Assembly: GCF_947331445.1 (NCBI RefSeq) | Contig: NZ_CAMZOG010000020.1 | Location: 1-59,059, forward strand | From: Parendozoicomonas sp. Alg238-R29 | GTDB lineage: Bacteria; Pseudomonadota; Gammaproteobacteria; Pseudomonadales; Endozoicomonadaceae | Reading direction: 5' to 3' | DNA length: 59,059 nt | In this document: positions 16,032-25,000 of the stretch, piece by piece | How positions within the stretch are numbered: the first letter of the stretch is position 1 | Layout: each line of letters starts with the position of its first letter | The notes under the pieces: model-generated | Databases searched by the model: none | The model's input: only the letters and a program-made list of their open reading frames with translations | Told to the model about the DNA's origin: nothing | Program-made: the position numbers and the translations under genes

Positions 16032-17989
16032 TTCGGGGCAATGCCTGGCCGCCAGTGACAAGCTTTGTATTGATTGTTCTGCTTTTGGTGAGTGCCACTG
16101 TTTCTGTACACATCAGTAGCATTTCAGTAGATATATCGACTCTTTTGTTTGGCACGGGCGATACGCTTCAGCAGCTGTTATTAACAACGTTATTAATTCC
16201 TCGCACAGTCATGGCGCTTTTGTGTGGTGCTGGATTAGGTATTGCCGGTGTACTGATTCAGCAGGCTACACGTAATAACTTTGCCAGCCCTGCAACGCTG
16301 GGGGTTAATGCCGGAGCTTTGTTAGCCACCGTTGTAGGCATGGTTGTTGTGCCCGGCGTTATGGCGACAGCTCCAATTGTTGTGGCATTTGCGGGAGCCA
16401 TGGCAACAACGCTCCTGGTGTTGAAACTCTCCCGAATGATCAGTGATTCCCCGGTCAACCTGGTTCTGGTGGGAATGGCCATGACATTGGCACTTGGTTC
16501 TATCAGTGCTGGGTTAATGATGTTCTGGGAAAACAGCCTTGAAGGTTTGTATACCTGGGGTGCGGGCAACCTCTCGCAACATGACTTTTCTGGAGTGAAT
16601 CGTGTCTGGCCTGTTCTTCTGGTTTTAAGTTTTGTCAGTTGGGCTTTAGGGCGTTCTCTGGATGTTGTTGAACTGGGGCAGGGTGCAGCTCTCGGCCTGG
16701 GCATCAATGTTAATTTGATTGTGAATGGTTCACTGGTTGTTGCGTTAGTTTTGTCGTCTATGGTGGTGAGTGAAGTCGGCATGATCAGTTTTATTGGGCT
16801 TGTGGCGCCTCCGTTAACTCGCTTATTAGGTTTTCGCAGTGCCCGATCTTTAATCCCTGCATCAGCTGTGACTGGTGCGCTATTACTTCTTTGGGCTGAC
16901 ATGATGGCTCGTGTGCTATCTGGCCAGAATTACAGTCTTCCTGCCGGTGCGATGACAACATTGGTCGGCGCACCTTTTATGATCTTTATGCTGGCCAGAA
17001 ACCGCCAGAGTAATGGCCGACTGCCAGCAACATCTGAAGCGGGTATTCACGCACTGATTAAGCTGAAACCAACACTGATATTGATGGTTTTATCCTGTCT
17101 TGCTGCTGTAACTGTTTTCTTTGCTCTTGGCGGATCTGGTTCTCTCGATTGGTGGGATCTGAGAGCACCAAGGGTTTTTGTAGCAGCTTTTGCAGGAATC
17201 ATTCTTGGGATCTCTGGTCTTGTGCTGCAAACACTGCTGAAGAACCCTTTAGCCAGCCCTGATGTTTCTGGTTTAACAACAACAGGTGTGTTGTTTGCGG
17301 TTATGGGAGTTGTTCTTATTCCCGGAATTTCTTCAACAGGGCTTGTGGGGCTCACACTTATTGGCAGTTGTTCCGCCCTTTGCTTATTGTTGATTATTGG
17401 TCGGTTCACAGGGTTTCAGCCTCAGCTTTTCGCCCTTACGGGTTTGTGTTTGTCGGCACTGGCGGGAACTCTGATCAACATTGCGCTGGTGTTAGGCAGT
17501 AACCAGTCAACTGAGGTTCTGGTGTGGTTAAGTGGTTCGACGTATCACAGCAGTTTTGATTCAGCGAAGTTGCTTGGGTTTGCAGCCCTGACTGGATTAG
17601 TTGTGACCGGATTGTTCTGGCGCCGACTGGATATTATGAATCTTGGTTCTCTCTGGCCGGGATTATTGGGGATAAGAACAGCTCCGGTGATGATTTGGTT
17701 ATTGGGCGCTGTTGCTGTTATCTGTTCACTCACAGTGTCCGTTGTGGGAGGTATTTCTTTTGTCGGGCTTATGGCTCCACACATCTGTCGTTTATCAGGT
17801 TTAACCAGTCACCGGTATTTGATTCCTGCGTCAGCTCTCACTGGCGTGATTCTTCTGGTATTGGGTGATTACTTTTCTCGCACCTTGATGTACCCGTTCG
17901 AACTGCCTACAGGGTTGGTTGTGTCGTGTATCGGCGGGTTCTATTTCATTGTGCTTCTAGTCAGCGGCAAATACCTGCGCCGCAAATAA
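16028..17989 (+). CDS. Ferric siderophore permease, fused double FecCD (VatB/FhuB type)
   Basis: A 653-residue inner-membrane permease made of two FecCD-type halves in one chain, the FhuB arrangement (FhuB is about 660). Each half has the LCGAGLGIAGVLIQQATRN / GIILGISGLVLQTLLKNP signature with the following NPLASP-like segment, about ten membrane spans and an EVGMISFIGLVAPPLTR / VGGISFVGLMAPHICR loop that contacts the ATPase. With the two preceding genes it forms a complete importer. It ends 133 bases before the receptor start. Confidence 0.92.
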   Translation: MIRGNAWPPVTSFVLIVLLLVSATVSVHISSISVDISTLLFGTGDTLQQLLLTTLLIPRTVMALLCGAGLGIAGVLIQQATRNNFASPATLGVNAGALLATVVGMVVVPGVMATAPIVVAFAGAMATTLLVLKLSRMISDSPVNLVLVGMAMTLALGSISAGLMMFWENSLEGLYTWGAGNLSQHDFSGVNRVWPVLLVLSFVSWALGRSLDVVELGQGAALGLGINVNLIVNGSLVVALVLSSMVVSEVGMISFIGLVAPPLTRLLGFRSARSLIPASAVTGALLLLWADMMARVLSGQNYSLPAGAMTTLVGAPFMIFMLARNRQSNGRLPATSEAGIHALIKLKPTLILMVLSCLAAVTVFFALGGSGSLDWWDLRAPRVFVAAFAGIILGISGLVLQTLLKNPLASPDVSGLTTTGVLFAVMGVVLIPGISSTGLVGLTLIGSCSALCLLLIIGRFTGFQPQLFALTGLCLSALAGTLINIALVLGSNQSTEVLVWLSGSTYHSSFDSAKLLGFAALTGLVVTGLFWRRLDIMNLGSLWPGLLGIRTAPVMIWLLGAVAVICSLTVSVVGGISFVGLMAPHICRLSGLTSHRYLIPASALTGVILLVLGDYFSRTLMYPFELPTGLVVSCIGGFYFIVLLVSGKYLRRK

Positions 17990-18061
17990 TTTCTAATAAC
18001 TAAAAACGTTTGATGAGCCAGCCCCGCAGGAAGTGGGACACAATAAAAATAAGGATTTGTT

Positions 18062-18080
18062 GAGAATGATAAGCAATAGC
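18062..18080 (+). promoter_or_regulatory. Fur box in front of the siderophore receptor
   Basis: GAGAATGATAAGCAATAGC agrees with the 19-base Fur consensus at 15 positions. It lies 42 bases before the receptor start chosen below, inside what would be coding sequence if the longer open frame from 18033 were used. This argues for the later start. Confidence 0.7.
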
Positions 18081-18122
18081 TTTGACTCAAAAAATAAACC
18101 AAATACACACTGGAGTAGAACA

Positions 18123-20462
18123 ATGAAAATACACCAGCACACGATTGCACCAAACCGGCTGGCTCTGGCGATAGGCGTGGCTCTCTACAGTGGCATTGTC
18201 TCTACAACTGCTAACGCGACACCAACAAAACTGGAAAGTGTGGTTGTAACTGCAACCCGCTCAGCTGAAAGCATCTCTTCTATTTCTGGGACTGTTCAGG
18301 TGATTGATGGCGAGCAGATAGCCGAGCAAGTAACACCTGGTGAAAAGCTTTCCGGCATTTTGGAAAAGCTGGTTCCTGGTATGGGCCCAAGTACTCAGAC
18401 TGTGACTGATCGCACTCAAAGCATTCGTGGCCGTAAGGTACTGGTTCTGATTGATGGTATTTCTCAGGAAGACAACCGTCAGGTAAGCCGACAGATGAAC
18501 AGCATCCGCCCTGAAAACATCGAAAGAGTTGAAGTTGTTTCCGGTGCCAGCGCTATTCATGGTGGTGGTGCAACCGGCGGTATCATCAACATTATTACCA
18601 AGAGACCAGAAGGCGACGGTATCCATTTTGCCTCTGAGGCTGGCATTAAGGTGTCTGACAGTGAATTGAATGCTTATAGCCTGCATCAGAGTGTAAGTGG
18701 GCGTCAGGGGGCTTTCGACTTTCTGGTGAGTGGTACTTTTGAGCAGCGTGACAGCATCTTTGATGCTGACGGTAAGCGGGTTAACCCTGATCCATCTCAG
18801 GTCAGTCGTAGTGATACCGACACTAAAGACGCTCTGATCAAGTTGGGTTTTGATTTCAACGACACCCAACGTCTGGAAGCGACTGCTCAGATTTTCCGTG
18901 ATGAGATGGACACTGACTATGCTCCGAATTATGGAACAAACCTCGCTAACCTTGCGGACAGATCTGCAGCTATCACCGAACCTGTTAAAGGGCTGGAACT
19001 GGCTGATCAGCCGTACACCCATCGTGACAGCCTGACCTTCAAGTTTACAGATGAAGAGTTCTTTGGCAGCCGTTTAGAAACACAGGCTTACTACCGTACA
19101 CGTGAAGCCCGCTTCTACCCTTACGCTTATGATTTCCGTGCGGCACTGGACGGTGCTCTGAGAATGCCTGGCGCCAACCTGCTGATTCAGGATGATGTGA
19201 TCGTAAACCAGTCTACGTCCAAGTCAGAGGTGTATGGCATAAAGGTCGTTCTGGATACTGACATTAGCGACAGTTTGCGTGTTTCCCATGGCCTGGACTA
19301 CGACGTAGATAAAGGTGAGCAGAAAGCCCGTAGTTATGATGATGAAACTTTTGTTGCCAGCAATGGACTAGCGCTTAAGCCTGTTGGCGGTTCCTATGAT
19401 TACGGCCCAGATGTTACTGCGAAAACGTTTGGTGCTTTTGTTCAAAGCTCCTACGATATTCGGGATGATGTAACTTTGAACTTTGGTTTCCGTCATGAGC
19501 GAGCCAAGCTGGATATCAGCGATTACAATCCAATTGCTGAAACGTGGTTCTTGCCAATTTATACACAACCTGTGTTTGCTCCTTTCCTTGGTGGCAGCGC
19601 ACTTCCTGATATTCGTACACCTCTGAAAGGAGACACTAAAAAGTACAGCGCCAATCTGTTCAATGGTGGTGTTGTATATCGTCTGGATGATGAGCAGGAA
19701 GCATTTGCAAATTACTCTGAAGGTTTTGAAGTTCCAGATGCTGCGCGGATACTGCGTAATGCATACTCCAAAGAAAGCATTTTAACCCGCATTCCTGCAG
19801 CCTTTGTTCCTGGTGCAACAGCGACAAGTGTTCAAGATGCCAATCTTGAAGCTATTAAGATTAAGAGTTACGAGCTGGGTTGGCGTGGACAGTTTGCTGA
19901 CTGGAATGCTAACGCGACTGCATTCTACAACGAGTCTGACAAAACCATCGACTTTAATGCAGACTTCAGCGTTGATCTGCTGGACCAAAAGAAGAAGATT
20001 TACGGTATCGAAGCGGGTGGTGAATACTTCCTGAATGATAACTGGAGTGTGGGTGGTCGCTATGCTTTCACCGAAGGTCGTAGTTATTACAAGGAAGTTG
20101 GAAAGTGGCTTGACCTGCAAGCTGCAGATGTATCCCCTGAAAAAATCATGGCCCATATTGCCTACGAGCAGGGTGGGATGAATATACGTCTGCAGTCCGC
20201 GACCTTTGCTGACTACAACAAAGGTAAGAGAGTAAACAGTAGCAATAAGATTATTAGCCAAGAGGTGGATGGTTATACAACCGTTGATTTGATGGCTACC
20301 TTTGAGTTGCCGATCGGTACTCTTAATGCAGGTATCTCCAACCTGCTGAACGAAGATTACGAAACGGTATACAGCCAGTGGGCTCGTCAAACTTATGATG
20401 GTTTGAGTGCTCACAAAGCTGAAGGCCGTGCGTACTCCCTCAGCTACCGCATCGAGTATTAA
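18123..20462 (+). CDS. iutA: TonB-dependent ferric aerobactin receptor (IutA-like)
   Basis: This outer-membrane receptor binds ferric aerobactin and imports it with TonB energy. From the ATG at 18123 (GGAG at 18112-18115) it is 779 residues. The signal peptide ends near ANA at 30-32, followed by a TonB box (ESVVVTA) and the plug domain with RGRKVLVLIDGISQ and GASAIHGGGATGGIINIITK. A 22-strand barrel ends in an aromatic-rich C-terminus (YSLSYRIEY). Stretches such as YELGWRG, GYTTVDLMATFELPIGTLN and NLLNEDYETVYSQWA mirror E. coli IutA. It is longer than IutA (about 730) because of extended loops. Confidence 0.9.
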   Translation: MKIHQHTIAPNRLALAIGVALYSGIVSTTANATPTKLESVVVTATRSAESISSISGTVQVIDGEQIAEQVTPGEKLSGILEKLVPGMGPSTQTVTDRTQSIRGRKVLVLIDGISQEDNRQVSRQMNSIRPENIERVEVVSGASAIHGGGATGGIINIITKRPEGDGIHFASEAGIKVSDSELNAYSLHQSVSGRQGAFDFLVSGTFEQRDSIFDADGKRVNPDPSQVSRSDTDTKDALIKLGFDFNDTQRLEATAQIFRDEMDTDYAPNYGTNLANLADRSAAITEPVKGLELADQPYTHRDSLTFKFTDEEFFGSRLETQAYYRTREARFYPYAYDFRAALDGALRMPGANLLIQDDVIVNQSTSKSEVYGIKVVLDTDISDSLRVSHGLDYDVDKGEQKARSYDDETFVASNGLALKPVGGSYDYGPDVTAKTFGAFVQSSYDIRDDVTLNFGFRHERAKLDISDYNPIAETWFLPIYTQPVFAPFLGGSALPDIRTPLKGDTKKYSANLFNGGVVYRLDDEQEAFANYSEGFEVPDAARILRNAYSKESILTRIPAAFVPGATATSVQDANLEAIKIKSYELGWRGQFADWNANATAFYNESDKTIDFNADFSVDLLDQKKKIYGIEAGGEYFLNDNWSVGGRYAFTEGRSYYKEVGKWLDLQAADVSPEKIMAHIAYEQGGMNIRLQSATFADYNKGKRVNSSNKIISQEVDGYTTVDLMATFELPIGTLNAGISNLLNEDYETVYSQWARQTYDGLSAHKAEGRAYSLSYRIEY

Positions 20463-20476
20463 TCTTTACTCTCGGT

Positions 20477-20506
20477 CGGTGTAGCAATCGTTGCACCGGC
20501 TTTGCT
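20477..20506 (+). terminator. Probable terminator after the receptor gene
   Basis: CGGT and GCAA (20477-20480, 20484-20487) pair with TTGC and ACCG (20491-20498) around a 3-base loop with a small bulge, followed by a pyrimidine-rich tract (TTTGCTCTTTCC). The stem is modest. Confidence 0.45.
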
Positions 20507-20610
20507 CTTTCCTTCATGCCTTTCATTACTCCTCATGGTTGTGCGAGACTGCGATTTATTCAATCCACTTTTCTTCATCAAAGCAGTAATAATTCGTGTA
20601 CAAGGATGTT

Positions 20611-21489
20611 ATGGAGCGGTTCTCGCACCTCAAAGCTGATCTGGTTCTTTTGCTTGTAACTATACTGGCCGCCTTTGGCTGGATCTTTTCGAAAGAAACC
20701 CTGACAGAACTTCCCCCCTTGTTGTTCCTTGGTATCCGCTTTTTTACTGCCGGTTTGTTCCTGTTTATTACTCACCGTGGCAGCTGGAAGACTTTGAGTC
20801 ATCACCCGCTGAAAGAGCAGGTTTGGCAGTTGGGCGGAATTATGGCTGTAGCATTGCTGTTTTGGATTCAAGGCCTAGCCAAAACAGAAAATCTAGGAGT
20901 GGGTTCTTTTATCACCAGCCTGGGAGTTGTGTTTGTTCCTCTCGTAGCGTGGTTGATGTTCCGTGAACCCATTGGAAGAAGTACACAACTGGCAGTACCA
21001 GTGGCTGTGTTTGGTTTGGGCTTTCTATCTCTGGATGGAGGTTTGAGCTCAGACCCCGGACATATTTTCTTTCTGGTAGCAGCCGCTCTTTTCTCTGTTC
21101 AGTTCACTTTGATTTCTCGCATTGCTGCAAAGGTTCCGGCTATACCGTTAACGGCTGCACAACTGATGGTTGTTGGTATTGTCGGGTTTGCTGTTTCCGC
21201 ATTAACGGAAAACTGGCCATCATCCGTTTCTGTAGAAATCTGGGGCTGGTTACTGGCAAGTATTTTGTTTGCTACAAGTTTGCGGTTCTCTTTGCAAACC
21301 TATGGGCAAAGCCTTGCGCCAGTTAGCCATGCTGCTCTGATTATGATTCTGGAACCCGTGTGGACTGCGTTAGCAGCTGCATTCTGGTTTGATGAAAGCA
21401 TGGCTGCATTAGAGATTTTTGGTTGTCTTCTGATATTCAGCGCCCTGATTATCGGGCGCTGGAGTTTGTTGATATCTAAGCGAGCATAG
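20611..21489 (+). CDS. DMT superfamily (EamA) transporter
   Basis: An inner-membrane protein of 292 residues with about ten hydrophobic segments in two EamA repeats. The conserved PLLFLGIRFFTAGLF and LGVVFVPLVAWLMFREP of repeat one are mirrored by ILEPVWTALAAAFWFDE in repeat two. Members of the drug/metabolite transporter family export amino acids or metabolites, and the substrate cannot be read from sequence. I chose the ATG at 20611 (AAGGA at 20602-20606); a GTG at 20596 is the alternative. It follows the siderophore receptor on the same strand but has no Fur site of its own. Confidence 0.85.
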   Translation: MERFSHLKADLVLLLVTILAAFGWIFSKETLTELPPLLFLGIRFFTAGLFLFITHRGSWKTLSHHPLKEQVWQLGGIMAVALLFWIQGLAKTENLGVGSFITSLGVVFVPLVAWLMFREPIGRSTQLAVPVAVFGLGFLSLDGGLSSDPGHIFFLVAAALFSVQFTLISRIAAKVPAIPLTAAQLMVVGIVGFAVSALTENWPSSVSVEIWGWLLASILFATSLRFSLQTYGQSLAPVSHAALIMILEPVWTALAAAFWFDESMAALEIFGCLLIFSALIIGRWSLLISKRA

Positions 21490-21492
21490 GGG

Positions 21493-22317
21493 CTAGAGCT
21501 GATCCAGCTGGAATTTTTTGCCCAGAATCTTATGGACAAAATTTCTTGGGAGCCAGCGTGCCAGAAAAGGTAAAGAACCACTGCCGTTACCATAGCGAAT
21601 AAGTCGGGGGTTCTTACCGTTGTTAACGGCTTTAACAATCGCCTCTGCCATCCCTTCAGCCGATGACGGATTATCCTGAGATGCTCCAGCCCGAGCGAGA
21701 ATAGCTTTTTCTATAGATCGGTACAGAGAATTTTTAGAAAGAACGCTCAAGTTCTTGGTAGCAGTATTACCAAAGCTGGAGCGAATCGCGCCAGGCTGTA
21801 CATCAATCACATGAACACCAAACGGTTGCAGCTCCATTCTCAGGGCTTCGGTTAGAGTGCTGAATGCGGCTTTAGATGCGCAATACATTCCTGAGAATGG
21901 TGTGGTCAGAATACCGGAAACACTGGTGATATTAACGATGGTCCCGCTCTTCTGTGTCACCATGGTTGGAACCACTTCTTGAATAAGTGCAACAGGAGCA
22001 AAAGTATTGGTTTCGAATTGTTGCCTGAGGGATGACTCCGGGCTTTCAGCAATCGGCCCCATGGCGCCGTATCCTGCGTTATTTATCAGCACATCAATTC
22101 GGCCATCTTCCTGAAGAATTTTCGTAACCGCAGCTTTTCGGCTCTCTGCACTGATGACATCCAGGGCTAGAGTTTGAACACCACTGTTTTTTAAGTCAGA
22201 AATAGATTCAGGGTTTCGGGCTGTTGCCCAAACTTTGTAATCAGAGTTTTGGAATGCAAGAGCCAGAGCTCGACCAATACCTGTTGAACAACCGGTAATA
22301 AAAACAGTCTTCTGCAT
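21493..22317 (-). CDS. Short-chain dehydrogenase/reductase
   Basis: A 274-residue classical SDR that likely reduces a carbonyl with NAD(P)H. The cofactor motif TGCSTGIG is at 8-15, NNAG at 79-82, and the catalytic set is Ser near 132, Tyr145 and Lys149 in YCASK. The Arg in ATARNPE after strand two suggests NADP(H). The substrate is unknown. It is convergent with the DMT transporter (3-base gap) and ends the minus-strand pair with alanine racemase upstream; the 24-base gap between them suggests one transcript. Confidence 0.85.
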   Translation of the reverse strand: MQKTVFITGCSTGIGRALALAFQNSDYKVWATARNPESISDLKNSGVQTLALDVISAESRKAAVTKILQEDGRIDVLINNAGYGAMGPIAESPESSLRQQFETNTFAPVALIQEVVPTMVTQKSGTIVNITSVSGILTTPFSGMYCASKAAFSTLTEALRMELQPFGVHVIDVQPGAIRSSFGNTATKNLSVLSKNSLYRSIEKAILARAGASQDNPSSAEGMAEAIVKAVNNGKNPRLIRYGNGSGSLPFLARWLPRNFVHKILGKKFQLDQL

Positions 22318-22341
22318 ACAGGCTCCACTTCTTATAATAAT

Positions 22342-23466
22342 TTATATCGTGGATATGGTAACAGGCTGCTCTGTTTCTTCTACGGCTTGGGCTTCGTTTA
22401 AGTAGTGAATCGGTACTCGTTTCATGTTGCAGAACAGTTCATAAGAAATTGTGCCGGCGTGGTGGGCAACCTCTGTAGCCGGTAAACCATTGCCCCATAG
22501 GGTTACAGTGTCGCCAATGTTTGTGTTGGGAAGATGGGTGAGGTCAATAGTCATCATATCCATAGAAATACGACCAAGGATTCTTGTTCGCTGACCATTT
22601 ACCAGAACCGGGCTCCCGCTGGGGGCGTGGCGTGGGTAACCATCAGCGTAGCCCATGGCAACAACGCCTACAGTGCAGGGGCGGTCCGTTACATACGTTT
22701 GGCCATATCCAATTGGCACACCAACACCGAGTTTACGGATCGCGAAAATCTGTGAGGTCACTTCCATCACAGGTTTCAACTGATCTGCCAGTTTGTGCGA
22801 TGTCGTAAATGGCGAAGACCCATAGAGCATCAGCCCTGGCCTAACCCAGTCACCATGAGCTTCCGGCCAGTGCAGAATGCCTGCTGAGTTACAGGAACAG
22901 GTTTCTTCACTCTTGCCTGCTATGGTTTTGGCAAAAAGGGCAATCTGTTCAGGCGTGGCAGATTTCTCTGGTTCATCGGCACAGGAAAAATGAGTCATAA
23001 GAATCATGCGATTAACCGCACTGCATTCTTTGAGTTGCTTATAAGCACCGGGAAATTCTTCTGAAAGGAATCCTATCCGGTGCATACCAGTGTCGATCTT
23101 CAGAAAAATATTGAAAGACCTTTTCTTCCACCGTTTCAGGATATCAATTTGCTCCTGCTGCTGGATAACCGCGGAGAGGTTATAGTGCTCCATAACAGGT
23201 AACTCGTCCGCGCCATAGAAACCTTCCAGTAGAAGTATGGGGCTTTTTATGCCCGCTTCTCGCAGAACAATCGCTTCTTCTATGCAGGCAACAGCAAGGC
23301 TGTCTACTTTTTGTTCTTCAAGAACCTGAGCGATGGGGATAGCGCCGTGACCATAGGCATCCGCTTTGATAACACCAATCACTTTTGTGCCTGCAAGGGT
23401 GCGGGCAAACCGCAGATTGTGTCTCAAAGCGGATAAATTTATGGTGGCCTTGGTCGGGCGGCTCAT
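22342..23466 (-). CDS. alr: Alanine racemase
   Basis: Interconverts L- and D-alanine with PLP, supplying D-alanine for the cell wall or breaking it down. From the Met at 23466 the protein has 374 residues; a longer open frame adds 12 residues. The PLP Lys34 lies in VIKADAYGHG and the catalytic Tyr254 in GYGQTY. The barrel and the C-terminal beta domain with ILGRISMDMM are complete. It is divergent from an Lrp-family gene, as dadX is from dadR-like regulators, so a catabolic alanine racemase role is possible. Confidence 0.92.
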   Translation of the reverse strand: MSRPTKATINLSALRHNLRFARTLAGTKVIGVIKADAYGHGAIPIAQVLEEQKVDSLAVACIEEAIVLREAGIKSPILLLEGFYGADELPVMEHYNLSAVIQQQEQIDILKRWKKRSFNIFLKIDTGMHRIGFLSEEFPGAYKQLKECSAVNRMILMTHFSCADEPEKSATPEQIALFAKTIAGKSEETCSCNSAGILHWPEAHGDWVRPGLMLYGSSPFTTSHKLADQLKPVMEVTSQIFAIRKLGVGVPIGYGQTYVTDRPCTVGVVAMGYADGYPRHAPSGSPVLVNGQRTRILGRISMDMMTIDLTHLPNTNIGDTVTLWGNGLPATEVAHHAGTISYELFCNMKRVPIHYLNEAQAVEETEQPVTISTI

Positions 23467-23648
23467 CTTATGGGTGACTCCAGTCCGTGAAGCATGAAAC
23501 AATACGCCTCTTTTACCATGATCATGCTCAGTGGGAAATGCGAAGCTTCACATCTTCGTAAACAGAGTGTCATGGTTTCTGCAACTCTGCACTATTATGG
23601 ATAGCTGTCGTTCCCAGGGCAGCCCAACACATCGTTGATTGTCGAATC

Positions 23649-24137
23649 ATGAGAAATCGGAAAGAAGTCACCCGACAGCTTGATCGGATTGACCGTAATA
23701 TTCTACGAATTCTGCAAGAGCAGGGTCGTATATCTTATGTTGATCTGGCCGACAAAGTAGGCCTGAGCACGACGCCTTGTATGGAACGGGTTAAGCGCCT
23801 TGAGCGTGAAGGCGTTATTCTGGGCTATAGTGCCAGGCTCAACCCTGATTTCCTCGAAGCTGGCTTGCTGGTGTTTGTTGAAATCAGCCTGGAGACAAAA
23901 TCTCCGGGTATTTTTGATGAATTCCGCAAAGCTGTTATCAGCCTGCCAAATGTTCAGGAGTGCCACTTGGTGTCCGGTAACTTTGATTACCTGATCAAGG
24001 CTCGCATTTCTGAGATGGCGTCTTATCGAAAGCTGCTTGGGGATATCCTGCTGCGTATGCCGGGTGTCCGTGAATCCAAGAGCTATATCGTGATGGAAGA
24101 GGTCAAGGAGACTATGAACCTTCCTATTGCTGAGTAA
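23649..24137 (+). CDS. lrp: Lrp/AsnC family regulator, Lrp-like
   Basis: A 162-residue leucine-responsive type regulator. The N-terminal winged helix-turn-helix (LDRIDRNILRILQEQGRISY, then LADKVGLSTTPCMERVKRLE) is followed by the RAM ligand-binding domain with QECHLVSGNFDYLIKARISE. These read almost like E. coli Lrp and also resemble BkdR, the Lrp-type activator of branched-chain 2-oxoacid dehydrogenase genes in Pseudomonas. It lies divergent from alr and about 0.9 kb before leucine dehydrogenase and the bkd genes, so either or both may be targets. Which role applies cannot be told from sequence alone. Confidence 0.9.
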   Translation: MRNRKEVTRQLDRIDRNILRILQEQGRISYVDLADKVGLSTTPCMERVKRLEREGVILGYSARLNPDFLEAGLLVFVEISLETKSPGIFDEFRKAVISLPNVQECHLVSGNFDYLIKARISEMASYRKLLGDILLRMPGVRESKSYIVMEEVKETMNLPIAE

Positions 24138-24141
24138 TTGG

Positions 24142-24223
24142 TAATAACGGAATATTTATGTATTCCCGCAGGGTTATTAGAGGAACGTACTGAAAACCTG
24201 TATAACGGCACAGAACGTTCCTC
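24142..24223. other. Two adjacent hairpins between lrp and the PilZ gene
   Basis: First hairpin: TAATAAC (24142-24148) pairs with GTTATTA (24173-24179), enclosing GGAATA (24149-24154) paired with TATTCC (24161-24166). Second: GAGGAACGT (24180-24188) pairs perfectly with ACGTTCCTC (24215-24223) across 26 bases. They lie back to back in a convergent gap. No T tract follows either, so they may serve as terminators or a processed RNA end. Confidence 0.5.
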
Positions 24224-24264
24224 GCATTAAGAATGAAGTTTATCGCTCGCCCTTTCTCTCTGAA

Positions 24265-24606
24265 TTAAAAATCACGAATAAAGTAATTCAGAGCAACCTG
24301 ATCCTGGTCGGAAATATTTTTGATATGAAAGCCTGCGCCAAAATCTTTAGTGAAGCTTGAGGGTTGGCACCACATACATTCTGCAGAAAGCTCAATGGCA
24401 CGGGTGTTGTCCATTTCTGGCAGCTCCAGGGTCAGGTTTATCACTTCTTTTGGTTGCACCTTTGATGGTGAAAGCAGCATAAAACCCTCTTTGGAGATAT
24501 CAAAAATACGGCCGAGAGGCGTACCGTTCTGTGTTTGGAAGACATTCGCCGTGCAGGAAAGTCGCTTACGCATATGGCGGCGTTGTTCAGTCGAGGTGTC
24601 GGTCAT
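24265..24606 (-). CDS. PilZ domain protein (c-di-GMP binding)
   Basis: 113 residues forming a single PilZ domain. The N-terminal RRHMRKRL supplies the RxxxR motif, and DISKEGFML supplies the (D/N)xSxxG motif that together grip cyclic di-GMP. The rest is the expected beta barrel (LTLELPEMDNTRAIELSAEC) and a closing helix. Such single-domain proteins act as c-di-GMP receptors in motility or biofilm control, but the target is unknown. It is convergent with lrp. Confidence 0.88.
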   Translation of the reverse strand: MTDTSTEQRRHMRKRLSCTANVFQTQNGTPLGRIFDISKEGFMLLSPSKVQPKEVINLTLELPEMDNTRAIELSAECMWCQPSSFTKDFGAGFHIKNISDQDQVALNYFIRDF

Positions 24607-24936
24607 AAGTTCTCTTTATGCAAGAGCCGCACATGGCTTTTGTTATTTTCTTTATCCGTTAGAGAATAACCACAGGAGGACAACAGTACAAATTTGACTG
24701 TTTTATGACCTCTGGTAACCCACTGCATTTCTACATTTACTACAAGATTTTTTTAACAAAGCTGCGGCTTGGGGCCGCATCAAACTTTCCACAGCTTACT
24801 GCGTTTGTTCTTATTCAATAAAACCAGCTGTGATAGTTTTGTGATGGTTTTCATAAAAGTTGATGACAATAAATATTTATAAGAGCCGGTGAAGATAGAG
24901 CGGATATTGTGACTAAACTTTAGGGATATGTAGTGT

Positions 24937-24995
24937 GCGGAGGGTTGGACTGCTACCACAGTGATCCTCCAATAATAAAAGCCAGCGGAGGGATC
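24937..24995 (+). promoter_or_regulatory. Leader with mutually exclusive hairpins at the leucine dehydrogenase ribosome site
   Basis: The octamer GCGGAGGG occurs at 24937-24944 and again, as the ribosome site, at 24985-24992, nine bases before the ATG at 25001. Between them GATCCTCC (24963-24970) can pair with the second copy (8 bp with one bulged G, loop of 16 bases), hiding the ribosome site. It can also pair with the first copy (5 bp plus a CTG/CAG inner pair), freeing it. This is the anti-anti-SD, anti-SD, SD layout of a translational switch. No known aptamer class is evident in the 330 bases upstream, which hold nothing else I can name apart from a GC-rich hairpin at about 24764-24780. 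Confidence 0.5.
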
Positions 24996-25000
24996 CCGCT

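Noticed and set aside
18033-18122. 30-codon N-terminal extension of the receptor gene
   Set aside because: It would cover the Fur box and displace the signal peptide. The ATG at 18123 has GGAG and a normal signal sequence.
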